Shown here: positions 44,184 through 52,523 of the stretch, in pieces | Position numbering within the stretch: the stretch's first letter is position 1 | Layout: each line of letters begins with the position of its first letter | Source of the DNA: Fenollaria timonensis | Lineage (GTDB): Bacteria; Bacillota; Clostridia; Tissierellales; Peptoniphilaceae | Direction: 5' to 3' | DNA length: 64,000 nucleotides | Assembly: GCF_001457835.1 (NCBI RefSeq) | Contig: NZ_LN898229.1 | Span: forward strand, 612,082-676,081 | The notes under the pieces: model-generated | What the model saw: only the letters and a program-made list of their open reading frames with translations | What the model was told of the DNA's origin: nothing | Database searches by the model: none | Made by a program: the position numbers and the translations under genes

Positions 44184-45086
44184 ATGAAGGTAGTAGTTGC
44201 ATTAGGAGGCAACGCTCTAGGAAAAACTTGTGCAGAACAAAAAGAATTAGTTAAGAAGACAGCAAAACCAATCGTCGACTTAATCGAACAAGGTAACGAC
44301 GTTACCATTGCTCATGGCAATGGCCCTCAAGTAGGCCTTATCAACAACGCATTCAAAGGCGATATGCCATTTGCAGAGTGCGGCGCAATGAGCCAAGGCT
44401 ACATTGGATACCACTTACAAAATGCCATCAAGGCAGAACTAAAGAGAAGAGGCATCAAGAAAAACGTAGCTACAGTTATCACACAAGTTTTAGTAGATAA
44501 AGATGACAAAGCATTCCAAAACCCTACAAAACCTATCGGCCTATTCTATACAAAAGAAGAAGCAGATAAGCTTATGGCCGCAACAGGCGACACATACGTT
44601 GAAGACGCAGGTAGAGGCTACAGAAAAGTTATAGCTTCACCGAAGCCTATTGACGTAGTAGAAAAGGATCTAATCAGTCATCTTATCGAAGCAGGAGACG
44701 TTGTAATCACAGTTGGCGGCGGCGGAATCCCAGTTATCGAAGACGGCGAAGACTACAAAGGCGTAGCAGCAGTTATCGATAAAGACTTCGCTTCAGAAAA
44801 ACTTGCTGAGATAGTTGATGCAGATCAATTAATCATATTAACAGCAGTTGAAAAAGTTGCCATAAACTTCGGTAAAGAAAACCAAGAAGAGCTTAATAAA
44901 GTAACGGTAGATGAGATGAAGAAGTACTCAGAAGAAGGACACTTCGCAAAAGGATCCATGCTTCCAAAAGTTGAAGCAGCAATCATGTTTGCAGAGTCAA
45001 AACCTGGTAGAGTCAGCTTAATCACATCACTTGAAAAAGCAGGCGAAGGTATCGAAGGAAAGACTGGAACAATAATTTCTAAGTAG
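44184..45086 (+). CDS. arcC: Carbamate kinase
   Basis: A 300-residue carbamate kinase that makes ATP from carbamoyl phosphate and ADP, the energy-yielding last step of arginine fermentation. Motifs are VVALGGNALGKT at the N-terminus, AHGNGPQVGL, VITVGGGGIPVI and AAVIDKDFASEKLA. The start codon comes one base after the arcB stop with no separate strong ribosome binding site, so translation is coupled. No arginine/ornithine antiporter gene (arcD) is next to it here. Confidence 0.96.
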   Translation: MKVVVALGGNALGKTCAEQKELVKKTAKPIVDLIEQGNDVTIAHGNGPQVGLINNAFKGDMPFAECGAMSQGYIGYHLQNAIKAELKRRGIKKNVATVITQVLVDKDDKAFQNPTKPIGLFYTKEEADKLMAATGDTYVEDAGRGYRKVIASPKPIDVVEKDLISHLIEAGDVVITVGGGGIPVIEDGEDYKGVAAVIDKDFASEKLAEIVDADQLIILTAVEKVAINFGKENQEELNKVTVDEMKKYSEEGHFAKGSMLPKVEAAIMFAESKPGRVSLITSLEKAGEGIEGKTGTIISK

Positions 45087-45095
45087 AAATATATC

Positions 45096-45125
45096 AAAGA
45101 GCAGATTAATTTCTGCTCTTTTTGT
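45096..45125 (+). terminator. Rho-independent terminator of the arc operon
   Basis: A perfect 10-bp stem AAAGAGCAGA / TCTGCTCTTT with a 6-base loop and a T-tract. Confidence 0.88.
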
Positions 45126-45192
45126 TTTAAAAGTCTTAGCCGTGGGTATATATCTATTGACAATTCATAGACAAAATTTAGGAGGGATATTA

Positions 45193-45423
45193 ATGAAAGA
45201 CATTACAATTTATACAAGCACTACATGTTCATTCTGCCACATGGCAAAGGATTACTTAGATGGAAAGAACATCAAGTACACAGAAAAGAACATCTCAGAA
45301 GATAAAGACGCTAGGATGGAAATGATGAAGATGGGCTTCACAGGCGTACCAGTTATCATTATAGGCGATGAAAAGATACTTGGCTTTGATAAGGCTAAGA
45401 TCGATGCAGCATTAGAAGACTAA
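45193..45423 (+). CDS. Glutaredoxin-like (NrdH-type) protein
   Basis: A 76-residue thioredoxin-fold protein with redox motif TTCSFCHMAK (Cys-Ser-Phe-Cys), cis-Pro loop TGVPVIIIGDEKILGFD and a short C-terminal helix. It is the length of NrdH/glutaredoxin-3 proteins and could re-reduce ribonucleotide reductase or protein thiols, although the nrdJ gene is 10 kb away. GGAGGG lies seven bases before the ATG at 45193; the longer in-frame start at 45142 runs through the ribosome binding site. Confidence 0.9.
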   Translation: MKDITIYTSTTCSFCHMAKDYLDGKNIKYTEKNISEDKDARMEMMKMGFTGVPVIIIGDEKILGFDKAKIDAALED

Positions 45424-45435
45424 GATATTTACACG

Positions 45436-45468
45436 AAGTATGTACCCTTTGGTGCATACTTTTTTTAT
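45436..45468 (+). terminator. Rho-independent terminator
   Basis: An 11-bp stem AAGTATGTACC / GGTGCATACTT (one wobble) with loop CTTT and a long T-tract. Confidence 0.88.
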
Positions 45469-45625
45469 GCCTTGAGAATGGATGCTCGCGCTTCGTAAAT
45501 AATTGCTAAATTATTTATTTTACATGTAAGAGACATATTTATGCCATTCAAAACAAATAAACACACTTAATAGACCGAAATTGATACGAATACGAAGAAA
45601 AAAGGTGGAAACCCGCCTAAATTCT

Positions 45626-45654
45626 TTGAGTTAATATGAATTTTATGGTATAAT
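45626..45654 (+). promoter_or_regulatory. Promoter of the methyltransferase gene
   Basis: TTGAGT (45626-45631), a 17-base spacer, extended -10 TGG then TATAAT (45649-45654). A small GC-rich hairpin AGGTGG/CCGCCT (45603-45618) lies just upstream. Confidence 0.75.
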
Positions 45655-45681
45655 TATTAAAGAAAGGTTATAGGAGGACAT

Positions 45682-46299
45682 ATGCTAGACAAATTTGGTT
45701 TTGATTTATGGGCAGAGGATTACGACAAAACTGTTGAACTATCTGATAGTGAGGATACTTATCCATTTGCGGGATATAAAGAAGTTCTTGCTTACATCTA
45801 TGATGCCGTTAGAAAAATGAAGGCGAAAAAAGTTCTTGATATAGGTTTTGGCACGGCAGTTTTAACGAAAAAGCTTTATGATGACGGCCTTGAGATTCAC
45901 GGCCAAGACTTTTCAAAGAATATGCTTGATATAGCGCAAGAAAAAATGCCAAGGGCAAAATTATATGAGTGCGACTTCACAAAAGCACTAGACAAGAACA
46001 TTTTGAGTGAAAAATACGATGCGATACTCGCAACATATTCACTTCATCACATAATTGACTCTGAGAAAAAAGATTTTTTAAAGGCTTTACTTGCTTTATT
46101 AAACGATGGTGGCAAAATTTTCATTGGCGACGTTAGTTTTGTGGACCTTGCATCATTAGAAGCTTGCAGAGAAGAGTCGAAAGATTATTGGGATGATGAC
46201 GAGCACTACCCTGTTTATGAGAGCATCAAGAAAGATTTTCCAAAGGCAATTTTCGAAAAAATAAGTTTTTGCTCAGGAGTTTTGATTTTAGAAAAATAG
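45682..46299 (+). CDS. Class I SAM-dependent methyltransferase
   Basis: A 205-residue methyltransferase with motif I VLDIGFGTAVLTKKL (AdoMet-binding G-x-G, here GFGTA), the acidic end of strand 2 in HGQDFS, motif IV-like ATYSLHHI and a hydrophobic closing strand. It resembles the YrrT/UbiE-type small-molecule methyltransferases, but the substrate is unknown. GGAGGA ribosome binding site, its own promoter and its own terminator. Confidence 0.87.
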   Translation: MLDKFGFDLWAEDYDKTVELSDSEDTYPFAGYKEVLAYIYDAVRKMKAKKVLDIGFGTAVLTKKLYDDGLEIHGQDFSKNMLDIAQEKMPRAKLYECDFTKALDKNILSEKYDAILATYSLHHIIDSEKKDFLKALLALLNDGGKIFIGDVSFVDLASLEACREESKDYWDDDEHYPVYESIKKDFPKAIFEKISFCSGVLILEK

Positions 46300-46310
46300 T
46301 TTTTACATTT

Positions 46311-46338
46311 GGTCCATGGCAGTGCTATGGGCCCTTTT
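46311..46338 (+). terminator. Rho-independent terminator
   Basis: A stem GGTCCAT / ATGGGCC (one wobble) with inner GC pairs and a TTTTATTT tail. Confidence 0.75.
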
Positions 46339-46422
46339 ATTTCTTACAAAATAGTAACAATTAATGAAAAAGCACTCACAACTTGCTCTACTGTGATATA
46401 ATAAACTCAAGGAAGTGATTAT

Positions 46423-47151
46423 ATGAAAAAGTTTTTACTTATAATGATGTCTTTGGTCCTTATGCTAAGTGCCTTTGCGTGTCAAAAGCCAAATGAGGCG
46501 CCAAATGAAAAAAGTGAAGCAAGCGAAGCAAACCAAACAAGTGAAATAGACGAGCCTGATCAAGTGGACGAAGGAGCTCTATTACCTGCTGTCATGGTGG
46601 ACGGCAAATTATACAAGGATACTGGCTTTCTAAATAATCTAGTCACATGCGGCACCATGGATGGCAAGATTGACAAAGTCGTTTCTACAAGTGAGTTTCC
46701 AAAGAATGACGGCGAATCAAACTTTGATAAGTGCGAGTACCAATACGCTGGCGATGGCTTTTTAACTGTTAAGTACAATGACAAATATCTTTTGTTCTCG
46801 ACTGGAGACAATTGGGCTGAGACTAAAAAGTACGTCGCATATTTCACAGGAATTGTAGAGGAAGTTGCTTGTGATGAGGATACAAAGGATGCAACTATGC
46901 TTAGAATAAAGGATATTATCGTGCCAGAAGAGTTTGAATATATTTTTGGTGAAAATACTAAGTATCTAAATCCATTCTTAGTAAAACTTGATAATGTAGT
47001 CGTTCAAAAGGACAGAGAACCAATTGACCCAAAAGATATTGAAGGTAAGGAAGTTATAGTCTACTTTGACGGCACAGCTCACAATACAGAGCTGACATCA
47101 AGCGCGCTTGTTACAATCGATTCAGCTTATGAGGTAGAAGTTCTAGACTAA
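46423..47151 (+). CDS. Secreted lipoprotein, unknown function
   Basis: A 242-residue lipoprotein with signal peptide and lipobox LSAFAC (Cys20), a Glu/Ser-rich linker (about 22-50) and a C-terminal domain of about 190 residues with repeated beta-strand pattern (PAVMVDGKLYKDTG...). It lies one base before a small membrane protein gene and forms a two-gene operon with it. A TATAAT -10 lies about 20 bases upstream. The 18-base word shared with the tlpA-like intergenic region lies at 46344-46361. The domain is not one I can name. Confidence 0.75.
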   Translation: MKKFLLIMMSLVLMLSAFACQKPNEAPNEKSEASEANQTSEIDEPDQVDEGALLPAVMVDGKLYKDTGFLNNLVTCGTMDGKIDKVVSTSEFPKNDGESNFDKCEYQYAGDGFLTVKYNDKYLLFSTGDNWAETKKYVAYFTGIVEEVACDEDTKDATMLRIKDIIVPEEFEYIFGENTKYLNPFLVKLDNVVVQKDREPIDPKDIEGKEVIVYFDGTAHNTELTSSALVTIDSAYEVEVLD

Positions 47152-47152
47152 G

Positions 47153-47764
47153 ATGGACAGCATACAAAATATTCTCAAGGAAGAATTTAAGACTAAGGAT
47201 ATAAAAAGAAAATTACGTCTAAGTCTTATATATCTAGTAGTCACTGGACTTATCTATATTATAAGCAAGGTTAGTGGGCTAATATTTTCAGTAAACTTAG
47301 TCTTCATACACATAACACTTCCAGGGCTTATCTACGGGATTATCTTTCTAGCTTCATTATGGACAATTTATGCTTTGTCCATCATTTTAGATACGAAGAA
47401 AAAAATTATTCCCAGAGCAATCATCTCAGTAACAATAGCACTAGTACTTATATTCACGGCATTTGCAGGACTTTTAATTGCTTTTGCTGCTGGTACTTTC
47501 TACGAATTTACTTCGGATGATGGCAAAAACATAGCCGTTATAAGCGAGCGTGAATTTTTATTTAGCACGACGCTTCATATGTATAAAAGAGAGAACTTAT
47601 TCTTCCTTCGAAAGATTGAGGAAGATTTCTTCACAACAAGCGACCAAGGCTATATCATGGGCGGTGATGCCTGTGAAACAGAGTGGGAGGGAGCTGTGTT
47701 TAAGATTAAAATTTATGAAAGGTTTGGACCATATACTTACAAATACAATTTAAATGACTATTAA
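47153..47764 (+). CDS. Membrane protein, unknown function
   Basis: A 203-residue protein with three predicted helices (about 22-42, 55-78 and 90-118) and a C-terminal soluble domain (about 120-203) with several beta strands. It directly follows the lipoprotein gene (one base apart), so the two are probably made together and may act together at the membrane. Its stop codon forms part of the terminator that follows. No family recognised. Confidence 0.68.
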   Translation: MDSIQNILKEEFKTKDIKRKLRLSLIYLVVTGLIYIISKVSGLIFSVNLVFIHITLPGLIYGIIFLASLWTIYALSIILDTKKKIIPRAIISVTIALVLIFTAFAGLLIAFAAGTFYEFTSDDGKNIAVISEREFLFSTTLHMYKRENLFFLRKIEEDFFTTSDQGYIMGGDACETEWEGAVFKIKIYERFGPYTYKYNLNDY

Positions 47765-47788
47765 GGGCTTTTGCATGAGAGCCCTTTT
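47757..47788 (+). terminator. Terminator, left copy of a 32-bp duplicated sequence
   Basis: Stem AAGGGCT / AGCCCTT with a 10-base loop and a T-tail. It matches 48841-48872 at 29 of 32 bases. Confidence 0.85.
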
Positions 47789-47869
47789 CTCTTGCAAAAT
47801 ATTTTCAAAGTGATCTAATATATTTAGAAGCAATATACTTTATTATCAGGGTAAATCAAGAAGGAAAAA

Positions 47870-48841
47870 ATGAAAAAGAAAATTTCATTATTATTAGTAG
47901 TTCTTATGCTAGTGACATTTATGCCTATGTCAATAGCTGTGAGTGAAGAAAAGGCTATGGAGAGCACTCAAAAGTTTACGGTTAACGGCGAGGCGCATGA
48001 GATTAGAGCTTATATTATAAAGGGGAAAAATTATTTAAGGCTTCGTGATGCAGCCGCTGCGCTTAGAGGAACAAAGGCACAATTCCAAGTTGACTACGAC
48101 AACGACAAGCATCTTGTTAGCATAGAAAGAAATAAGCCATATGAAGATTTATCAGATATCAAGACATATTCATCTCAAAAAGAGCTTTGGGCGACTATGA
48201 GAAATATGGACGTCCTTATCGATGGCAAAGAGAAAAAACTTAAATCTGCCTTTATTATCGAAACAAATTACATCGAGCTAAGAGATTTAGCTAAGCTAAT
48301 GGGTTTTGACGTCAGCTATGACGCGCCTACAAAAACTGTAGCAATTACATCAGATAAAGTTAAAATGCCTTGCTTACTTGATTTTGAGCTAGAAGATTTT
48401 GATGGCAATAAACGTAACATTGCCGATATATTAGCTGAGCATGAATACACTCTAGTTAATGTTTGGTCGACTGATTACGCACAGTGCAAAAAAGAACTTC
48501 CTGACTTAACAAAGCTAGCAAACGATTATAATGGCAAAGCTGGCTTCCTTGGCGTTATTCATAACATTGAGCCTATTACTAGCACATCAAGTGATTATGA
48601 CAAGAAGACTAGAGAAGAAAATATAGCTAAGGCTAAGGACTTATTAGAAAAAGCAGACGCTAAATATCAAAATCTATGTCCTAGCCAAGCGGCTGAGAAG
48701 TATTTTAATTTCAAGATAAAAGCCGTTCCAACAGTTTTCATCTTTGACAGCGAAGGCAATATACTTGAAACCTTCATTGGCGTTGGCGCTTATGGCTTCT
48801 ATGAAAAATATGAAAGAGCATTGAAAAAATATATTAAATAA
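47870..48841 (+). CDS. Stalk-domain protein with degenerate TlpA-like redoxin domain
   Basis: A 323-residue exported protein: signal peptide (about 1-24), a copper-amine-oxidase-N/stalk domain (about 35-160, FTVNGEAHEIRAYIIKGKNYLRLRD and YIELRDLAKLMGFDVSYD), then a redoxin domain (about 168-323). The redoxin part is clearly paralogous to the TlpA-like lipoprotein at 40470 (AEHEYTxxNVW, then FLGV). Its active-site segment is WSTDYAQCKKE, however: the first cysteine of CGPC is Tyr203 and only Cys206 remains. The protein probably cannot do dithiol exchange and may bind a partner or act as a monothiol. No lipobox is seen. Confidence 0.82.
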   Translation: MKKKISLLLVVLMLVTFMPMSIAVSEEKAMESTQKFTVNGEAHEIRAYIIKGKNYLRLRDAAAALRGTKAQFQVDYDNDKHLVSIERNKPYEDLSDIKTYSSQKELWATMRNMDVLIDGKEKKLKSAFIIETNYIELRDLAKLMGFDVSYDAPTKTVAITSDKVKMPCLLDFELEDFDGNKRNIADILAEHEYTLVNVWSTDYAQCKKELPDLTKLANDYNGKAGFLGVIHNIEPITSTSSDYDKKTREENIAKAKDLLEKADAKYQNLCPSQAAEKYFNFKIKAVPTVFIFDSEGNILETFIGVGAYGFYEKYERALKKYIK

Positions 48842-48873
48842 CTATTAAGGGCTTTCACACGAGAGCCCTTTTT
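48841..48873 (+). terminator. Terminator, right copy of the 32-bp duplicated sequence
   Basis: Stem AAGGGCT / AGCCCTT (48847-48870) with a T-tail; it matches 47757-47788 except for three loop bases. Confidence 0.85.
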
Positions 48874-48908
48874 CATATCCCACCCATGTTTATGGACTAG
48901 CCACTTCG

Positions 48909-48937
48909 TAAAGACCACTCACGTCTTTATTTTTTTT
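48909..48937 (+). terminator. Second hairpin with T-tract upstream of dnaX
   Basis: Stem TAAAGAC / GTCTTTA with loop CACTCAC and eight or more Ts. Being 36 bases beyond another terminator, it may be a remnant terminator of a lost gene. Confidence 0.7.
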
Positions 48938-48984
48938 TATTTTTGTGATATAATATCTATAATTGTATTTATAGGAGGGACGAG

Positions 48985-50841
48985 ATGAGCGAAGCTTTAT
49001 ATAGAAGGTTTAGACCCAAGACTTTTAACGAAATCATCGGTCAAGATCACATCACAACCATACTTAAAAATCAAATACTACAAAGTAGACTATCTCACGC
49101 CTACCTATTCACCGGCACGCGCGGAACAGGTAAGACCTCTCTTGCAAAAGTTTTTGCGAGGGCAATCAACTGCCTTAACCCAAAGGAGGCCGAGCCTTGT
49201 AATGAGTGCGAGAACTGTCTTGAGGCGCTTGGTGGTAAGGCCGTCGACATCATAGAGCTAGACGCTGCGTCAAACAACTCCGTCGACAATATCCGCGAGC
49301 TTCGTGACAAGGCGATATATCTACCAACTAAGCTAAAATACAAGGTCTACATCATAGACGAGGTTCACATGCTATCGAAGGGCGCCTTCAATGCGCTACT
49401 TAAAATACTTGAGGAGCCACCAAAGCATCTGATATTCATACTTGCGACGACAGAGCCAGAGAGGATACCAAAGACCATCATTTCCCGTGTTCAGCGCTTC
49501 GATTTTAAGCGTATAGACGAGGATCTCATCGCGAAGAATTTATCTTGCGTTCTTGAAACTATCGGCAAAAAATATGAGGACGAGGCAGTCCAAATCGTTG
49601 CTAGAGCAGGCGCTGGCTCGATGAGAGACGCTTTATCCATGCTTGAGAGCACCATCAGCTACTCAGACACCCTTACTAAGGAGAGCGTCTTGAAAGCCTT
49701 GGGACTACTTGATGAGAGCTACTCAACTGGAATAGTAGAGGCGATATTCACACGCAATCCCCAAAAGTACTATGCTAATTTAGACAAGCTCTTCCTTGAT
49801 GGCAAGGACGAAGCGATGATCATAGATGGCATAATTAAGGCGCTTAGAGAGATTTTATACGACAAAGTTAATAAGCTTGGCAAATACAATTTTACCTTTG
49901 ACATAAAGCTTATGGACATCATAAACGCGATTGACATCTACATGGATTACCTTGAGAGGATGAAGTTTGTCAAGGAAAAGAGGATTTTCGTTGAGATGGC
50001 GGGCCTTAAGGTCATGAGCCTTGACAGCGACGTGATGAAGATGAACTTCGATAGATCCGTTACAGTTAGTGATTTAGCACATCCTGTAAGTGACCACGAC
50101 TATGGTGATGGCGCAGCCACTTCGTCAAAAACAGTTCAAGACAATCAAGATAACTCTTTTGACGACTTGGCAAGCCTTGAGATGGGCATGGTGGACTACG
50201 AAGATGAAGGCTTTTACTTCACGGAAATGGAAGAGGAAGTAAAAAAGCCAAAGGAAGCAAAAAAAGAAAACGAGTCAAAAAATATAGACAAGGCAAAATC
50301 ATTTGACGAAGCAAAAACACTTGACGAAGCGAAAAATATAAACGAGGCAAAGCCATTTGATGAAGTAAAAGTAAATGATGAGGCAAAAACACTTGATGAG
50401 CAAAATTCACAAGGCTTAGCAGAGCCTGAAGAAAGTGACTCTGACAGCGAAAGTGGCAAGACCATTATCCCCGCTGAAAAAGAGAAAGCCATTGATCTAG
50501 ATGAAGACGAAGAACCCGAAGAGGACTTTGAAAAGAACAAGGCGCTTTACGAAAACTTCTTGAAAGATGACGACATGAGAGTACTTAAGTCCATATTCAC
50601 GGATTTTGAATATTCAAAAACAGTTTCTGGCGTACTAGTACTTAAAAAGTCTCGTGACATAGCTCTTGACACTAGTGTAGCCCTTGTCAATATGAACAAG
50701 GATGCCATATTAAAGACTATTAACAAATATTTTAATGATATAATCGATATCAAAATTGAAAGCTCGGACCAAGAGAAAAAGACTCTCAAACTAAGAGAGG
50801 ACCTTAAAGAGTTCTTGGGCGGCAAGCTTATAATTAAGTAG
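48985..50841 (+). CDS. dnaX: DNA polymerase III subunit gamma/tau
   Basis: A 618-residue clamp-loader ATPase that opens the sliding clamp at the replication fork. It has a RFRPKTFNEIIGQDH start, Walker A GTRGTGKT (44-51), a zinc module PCNECENC, Walker B VYIIDEVHMLS and sensor ATTEPERIP. After about residue 385 there is an acidic, low-complexity linker. It includes nine consecutive hexapeptides of the form A-K-x-x-D-E (nucleotides 50239-50400), then a C-terminal tau-like domain (about 510-618). GGAGGG ribosome binding site. It is first gene of dnaX-ebfC-recR-murI-fni-pncB. Confidence 0.95.
   Translation: MSEALYRRFRPKTFNEIIGQDHITTILKNQILQSRLSHAYLFTGTRGTGKTSLAKVFARAINCLNPKEAEPCNECENCLEALGGKAVDIIELDAASNNSVDNIRELRDKAIYLPTKLKYKVYIIDEVHMLSKGAFNALLKILEEPPKHLIFILATTEPERIPKTIISRVQRFDFKRIDEDLIAKNLSCVLETIGKKYEDEAVQIVARAGAGSMRDALSMLESTISYSDTLTKESVLKALGLLDESYSTGIVEAIFTRNPQKYYANLDKLFLDGKDEAMIIDGIIKALREILYDKVNKLGKYNFTFDIKLMDIINAIDIYMDYLERMKFVKEKRIFVEMAGLKVMSLDSDVMKMNFDRSVTVSDLAHPVSDHDYGDGAATSSKTVQDNQDNSFDDLASLEMGMVDYEDEGFYFTEMEEEVKKPKEAKKENESKNIDKAKSFDEAKTLDEAKNINEAKPFDEVKVNDEAKTLDEQNSQGLAEPEESDSDSESGKTIIPAEKEKAIDLDEDEEPEEDFEKNKALYENFLKDDDMRVLKSIFTDFEYSKTVSGVLVLKKSRDIALDTSVALVNMNKDAILKTINKYFNDIIDIKIESSDQEKKTLKLREDLKEFLGGKLIIK
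50239..50400 (+). repeat. 18-bp tandem repeat inside dnaX (hexapeptide linker)
   Basis: Nine 18-base units start at 50239, 50257, 50275, 50293, 50311, 50329, 50347, 50365 and 50383. Each begins with GYAAAA or a variant and encodes hexapeptides such as AKSFDE, AKTLDE, AKNINE and AKPFDE. It shares period, phase and the GCAAAA start with the intergenic arrays at 22524 and 38684. Confidence 0.88.
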
Positions 50842-50850
50842 GAGGTAATT

Positions 50851-51177
50851 ATGAAAAGAGGATTCCCACAAATGGGCGGCAACATGAATAACATGATGAA
50901 GCAGCTTAAAAAAGCACAAGAAAATATGCAAAAGAAGCAAGAAGAAATTGAAGCTACTATATTAGAAGTAGATAAGGGCATGGTGAAGGTCGAAATCACT
51001 GGTAAAAAAGAGATCAAGTCCATCACTATAGATCCTGAAGTTGTTGATCCAGACGACGTTGAAATGCTTGAAGATCTAATCATGGTCGCAGTAAACGAGG
51101 CTATAGCTAAGGCTGACGAACTTATGAACTCTGAGATGGGCAAATTAACTGGCGGCCTAGGTATTCCAGGACTATAA
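50851..51177 (+). CDS. ebfC: YbaB/EbfC family nucleoid-associated protein
   Basis: A 108-residue DNA-binding protein of the YbaB/EbfC family, which forms tweezer-like dimers on DNA. It has a Met/Gly/Asn-rich start, NMMKQLKKAQENMQKKQEEIEAT, the strand GMVKVEITGKKEIKSITIDPEVVDPDDVEMLEDLI and a glycine-rich tail. AGGAGG ribosome binding site. The conserved dnaX-ebfC-recR order supports the call. The stop overlaps the recR start by one base. Confidence 0.95.
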   Translation: MKRGFPQMGGNMNNMMKQLKKAQENMQKKQEEIEATILEVDKGMVKVEITGKKEIKSITIDPEVVDPDDVEMLEDLIMVAVNEAIAKADELMNSEMGKLTGGLGIPGL

Positions 51178-51758
51178 TGGATAGGCTAGATAAGCTAGTT
51201 AGCAATTTAGAGTCTTTTCCGCAATTTGGCTCGAAGTCTTCGATAAAGTTTGCTTATTACCTTTTGAACAATAGGGACAAGGCCATGAGCCTAGCGAGGG
51301 ACATCGAGGAGACTCTTGAAAATATTCACAGATGCAAGATTTGCTGTAACTATAGTGAAGCTGACGTCTGCGGCATCTGCTCTGACGAGGACAGAGATCA
51401 CTCTACCATATTAGTAGTAGAAAAGGAAGAGAATGTTATGCGCCTTGACAAAGAGGGCGGCTACAACGGTCTTTATCACGTTTTAGGCGGCACCATCAAC
51501 ATGCTTGAGGGCATAGGTCCTGAGGAGATCAACATTCCTGAGCTATTCCAAAGGCTTGACGGCAGTGTAAAAGAGCTCATCATTGCGACTGACCCAGACA
51601 TTGCGGGCACTGCGACAGCGAATTACATCAAGGAGAACATCCCTGACAAGAGCGTCAAGGTGACTAGGATAGGTACCGGCGTGCCGATGGGCGCTGACCT
51701 AAGCTACTACGACGCAGAAACTATCAGAAAGGCGATCGACAATCGTGTCGACATGTAA
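51177..51758 (+). CDS. recR: Recombination mediator protein RecR
   Basis: A 193-residue RecR that loads RecA with RecO/RecF at gaps. It has an N-terminal helix-hairpin-helix region (FPQFGSKSSIKFAYYLL, slightly divergent from GxGxKTAxR), a four-cysteine zinc finger (Cys53, 56, 65, 68), the Toprim VVEKEENVMRL loop, LGGTINMLEGIGPE and the C-terminal IGTGVPMGADLSYYDAETI block. It starts on the last base of ebfC. Confidence 0.95.
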   Translation: MDRLDKLVSNLESFPQFGSKSSIKFAYYLLNNRDKAMSLARDIEETLENIHRCKICCNYSEADVCGICSDEDRDHSTILVVEKEENVMRLDKEGGYNGLYHVLGGTINMLEGIGPEEINIPELFQRLDGSVKELIIATDPDIAGTATANYIKENIPDKSVKVTRIGTGVPMGADLSYYDAETIRKAIDNRVDM

Positions 51759-51759
51759 T

Positions 51760-52515
51760 ATGAAGAAATTAGCAGTTATTGATTCAGGCATAGGGGGCTT
51801 ATCCGTTGTTCGTGAGCTTCTTAAGCTGAATAATGAGATCGAAATAAATTACTTCGGGGACAATATCAGGGTGCCTTATGGCAATATGAGTCGTGACGAT
51901 ATCCTTTCTTGCATGGAGCATATTTTGGACTTCTTATGCGATAAGGGCGTTACCGACTGCCTTGTCGCTTGTAATACCATGAGTAGCGCGATACTTAATA
52001 CTGGCTACACACACAAGATTAAGCTCTATAATATAGTTACGCCAACTATTGACGAAGTAAATAGGCTTGGGCTTAATAAGGCGGCGATACTTGCGACGAA
52101 GTTCACCATCGCTTCGAAAGAGTATTACAATAGGCTCAAGGCCATTGGCACAGATGATTTACTAGAGATGGCGAGCGCATCGCTTGCGGCGCTTATCGAG
52201 GACTTCGACGAGAACAGAGACATCATCGAAGAAGAAGTTCTTGACTACAAAAGGCGCATCGATGACGGCGGCTACAAGACGCTAATCTTGGGCTGCACTC
52301 ACTACGAGTTCATTGATGCCATCTTCAAAGAGCTGATGCCCGAAGTAGATTTTATCAAGCCTGCGAAGCTCCTTGCCCATAGCTTTGACGCGAGCGGACT
52401 TAAAAAAGGCGACTTCAATATCTACACGACTAAGGGCAAAGACATCTATATCCATAGTTTAAGGACTCTTGATATAGACAAAAAACTTAATATAGAAGAT
52501 TATATAGAAATCTAG
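51760..52515 (+). CDS. murI: Glutamate racemase
   Basis: A 251-residue racemase that makes D-glutamate for peptidoglycan. It has AVIDSGIGGLSVV (Asp8, Ser9), GDNIRVPYG, catalytic VACNTMS (Cys71) and LGCTHYEF (Cys179, His181). The ATG at 51760 comes one base after the recR stop. It has no good ribosome binding site, so reinitiation is likely; an in-frame GTG at 51745 inside recR would add five residues. It is placed between recR and fni, a grouping seen in related anaerobes. Confidence 0.93.
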   Translation: MKKLAVIDSGIGGLSVVRELLKLNNEIEINYFGDNIRVPYGNMSRDDILSCMEHILDFLCDKGVTDCLVACNTMSSAILNTGYTHKIKLYNIVTPTIDEVNRLGLNKAAILATKFTIASKEYYNRLKAIGTDDLLEMASASLAALIEDFDENRDIIEEEVLDYKRRIDDGGYKTLILGCTHYEFIDAIFKELMPEVDFIKPAKLLAHSFDASGLKKGDFNIYTTKGKDIYIHSLRTLDIDKKLNIEDYIEI

Positions 52516-52523
52516 GAGGAACT

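Noticed and set aside
50214-51143. Ser/Phe-rich minus-strand frames opposite dnaX and ebfC
   Set aside because: Mirror of the Glu/Lys-rich hexapeptide linker and ebfC coding sequence; composition is an artefact.
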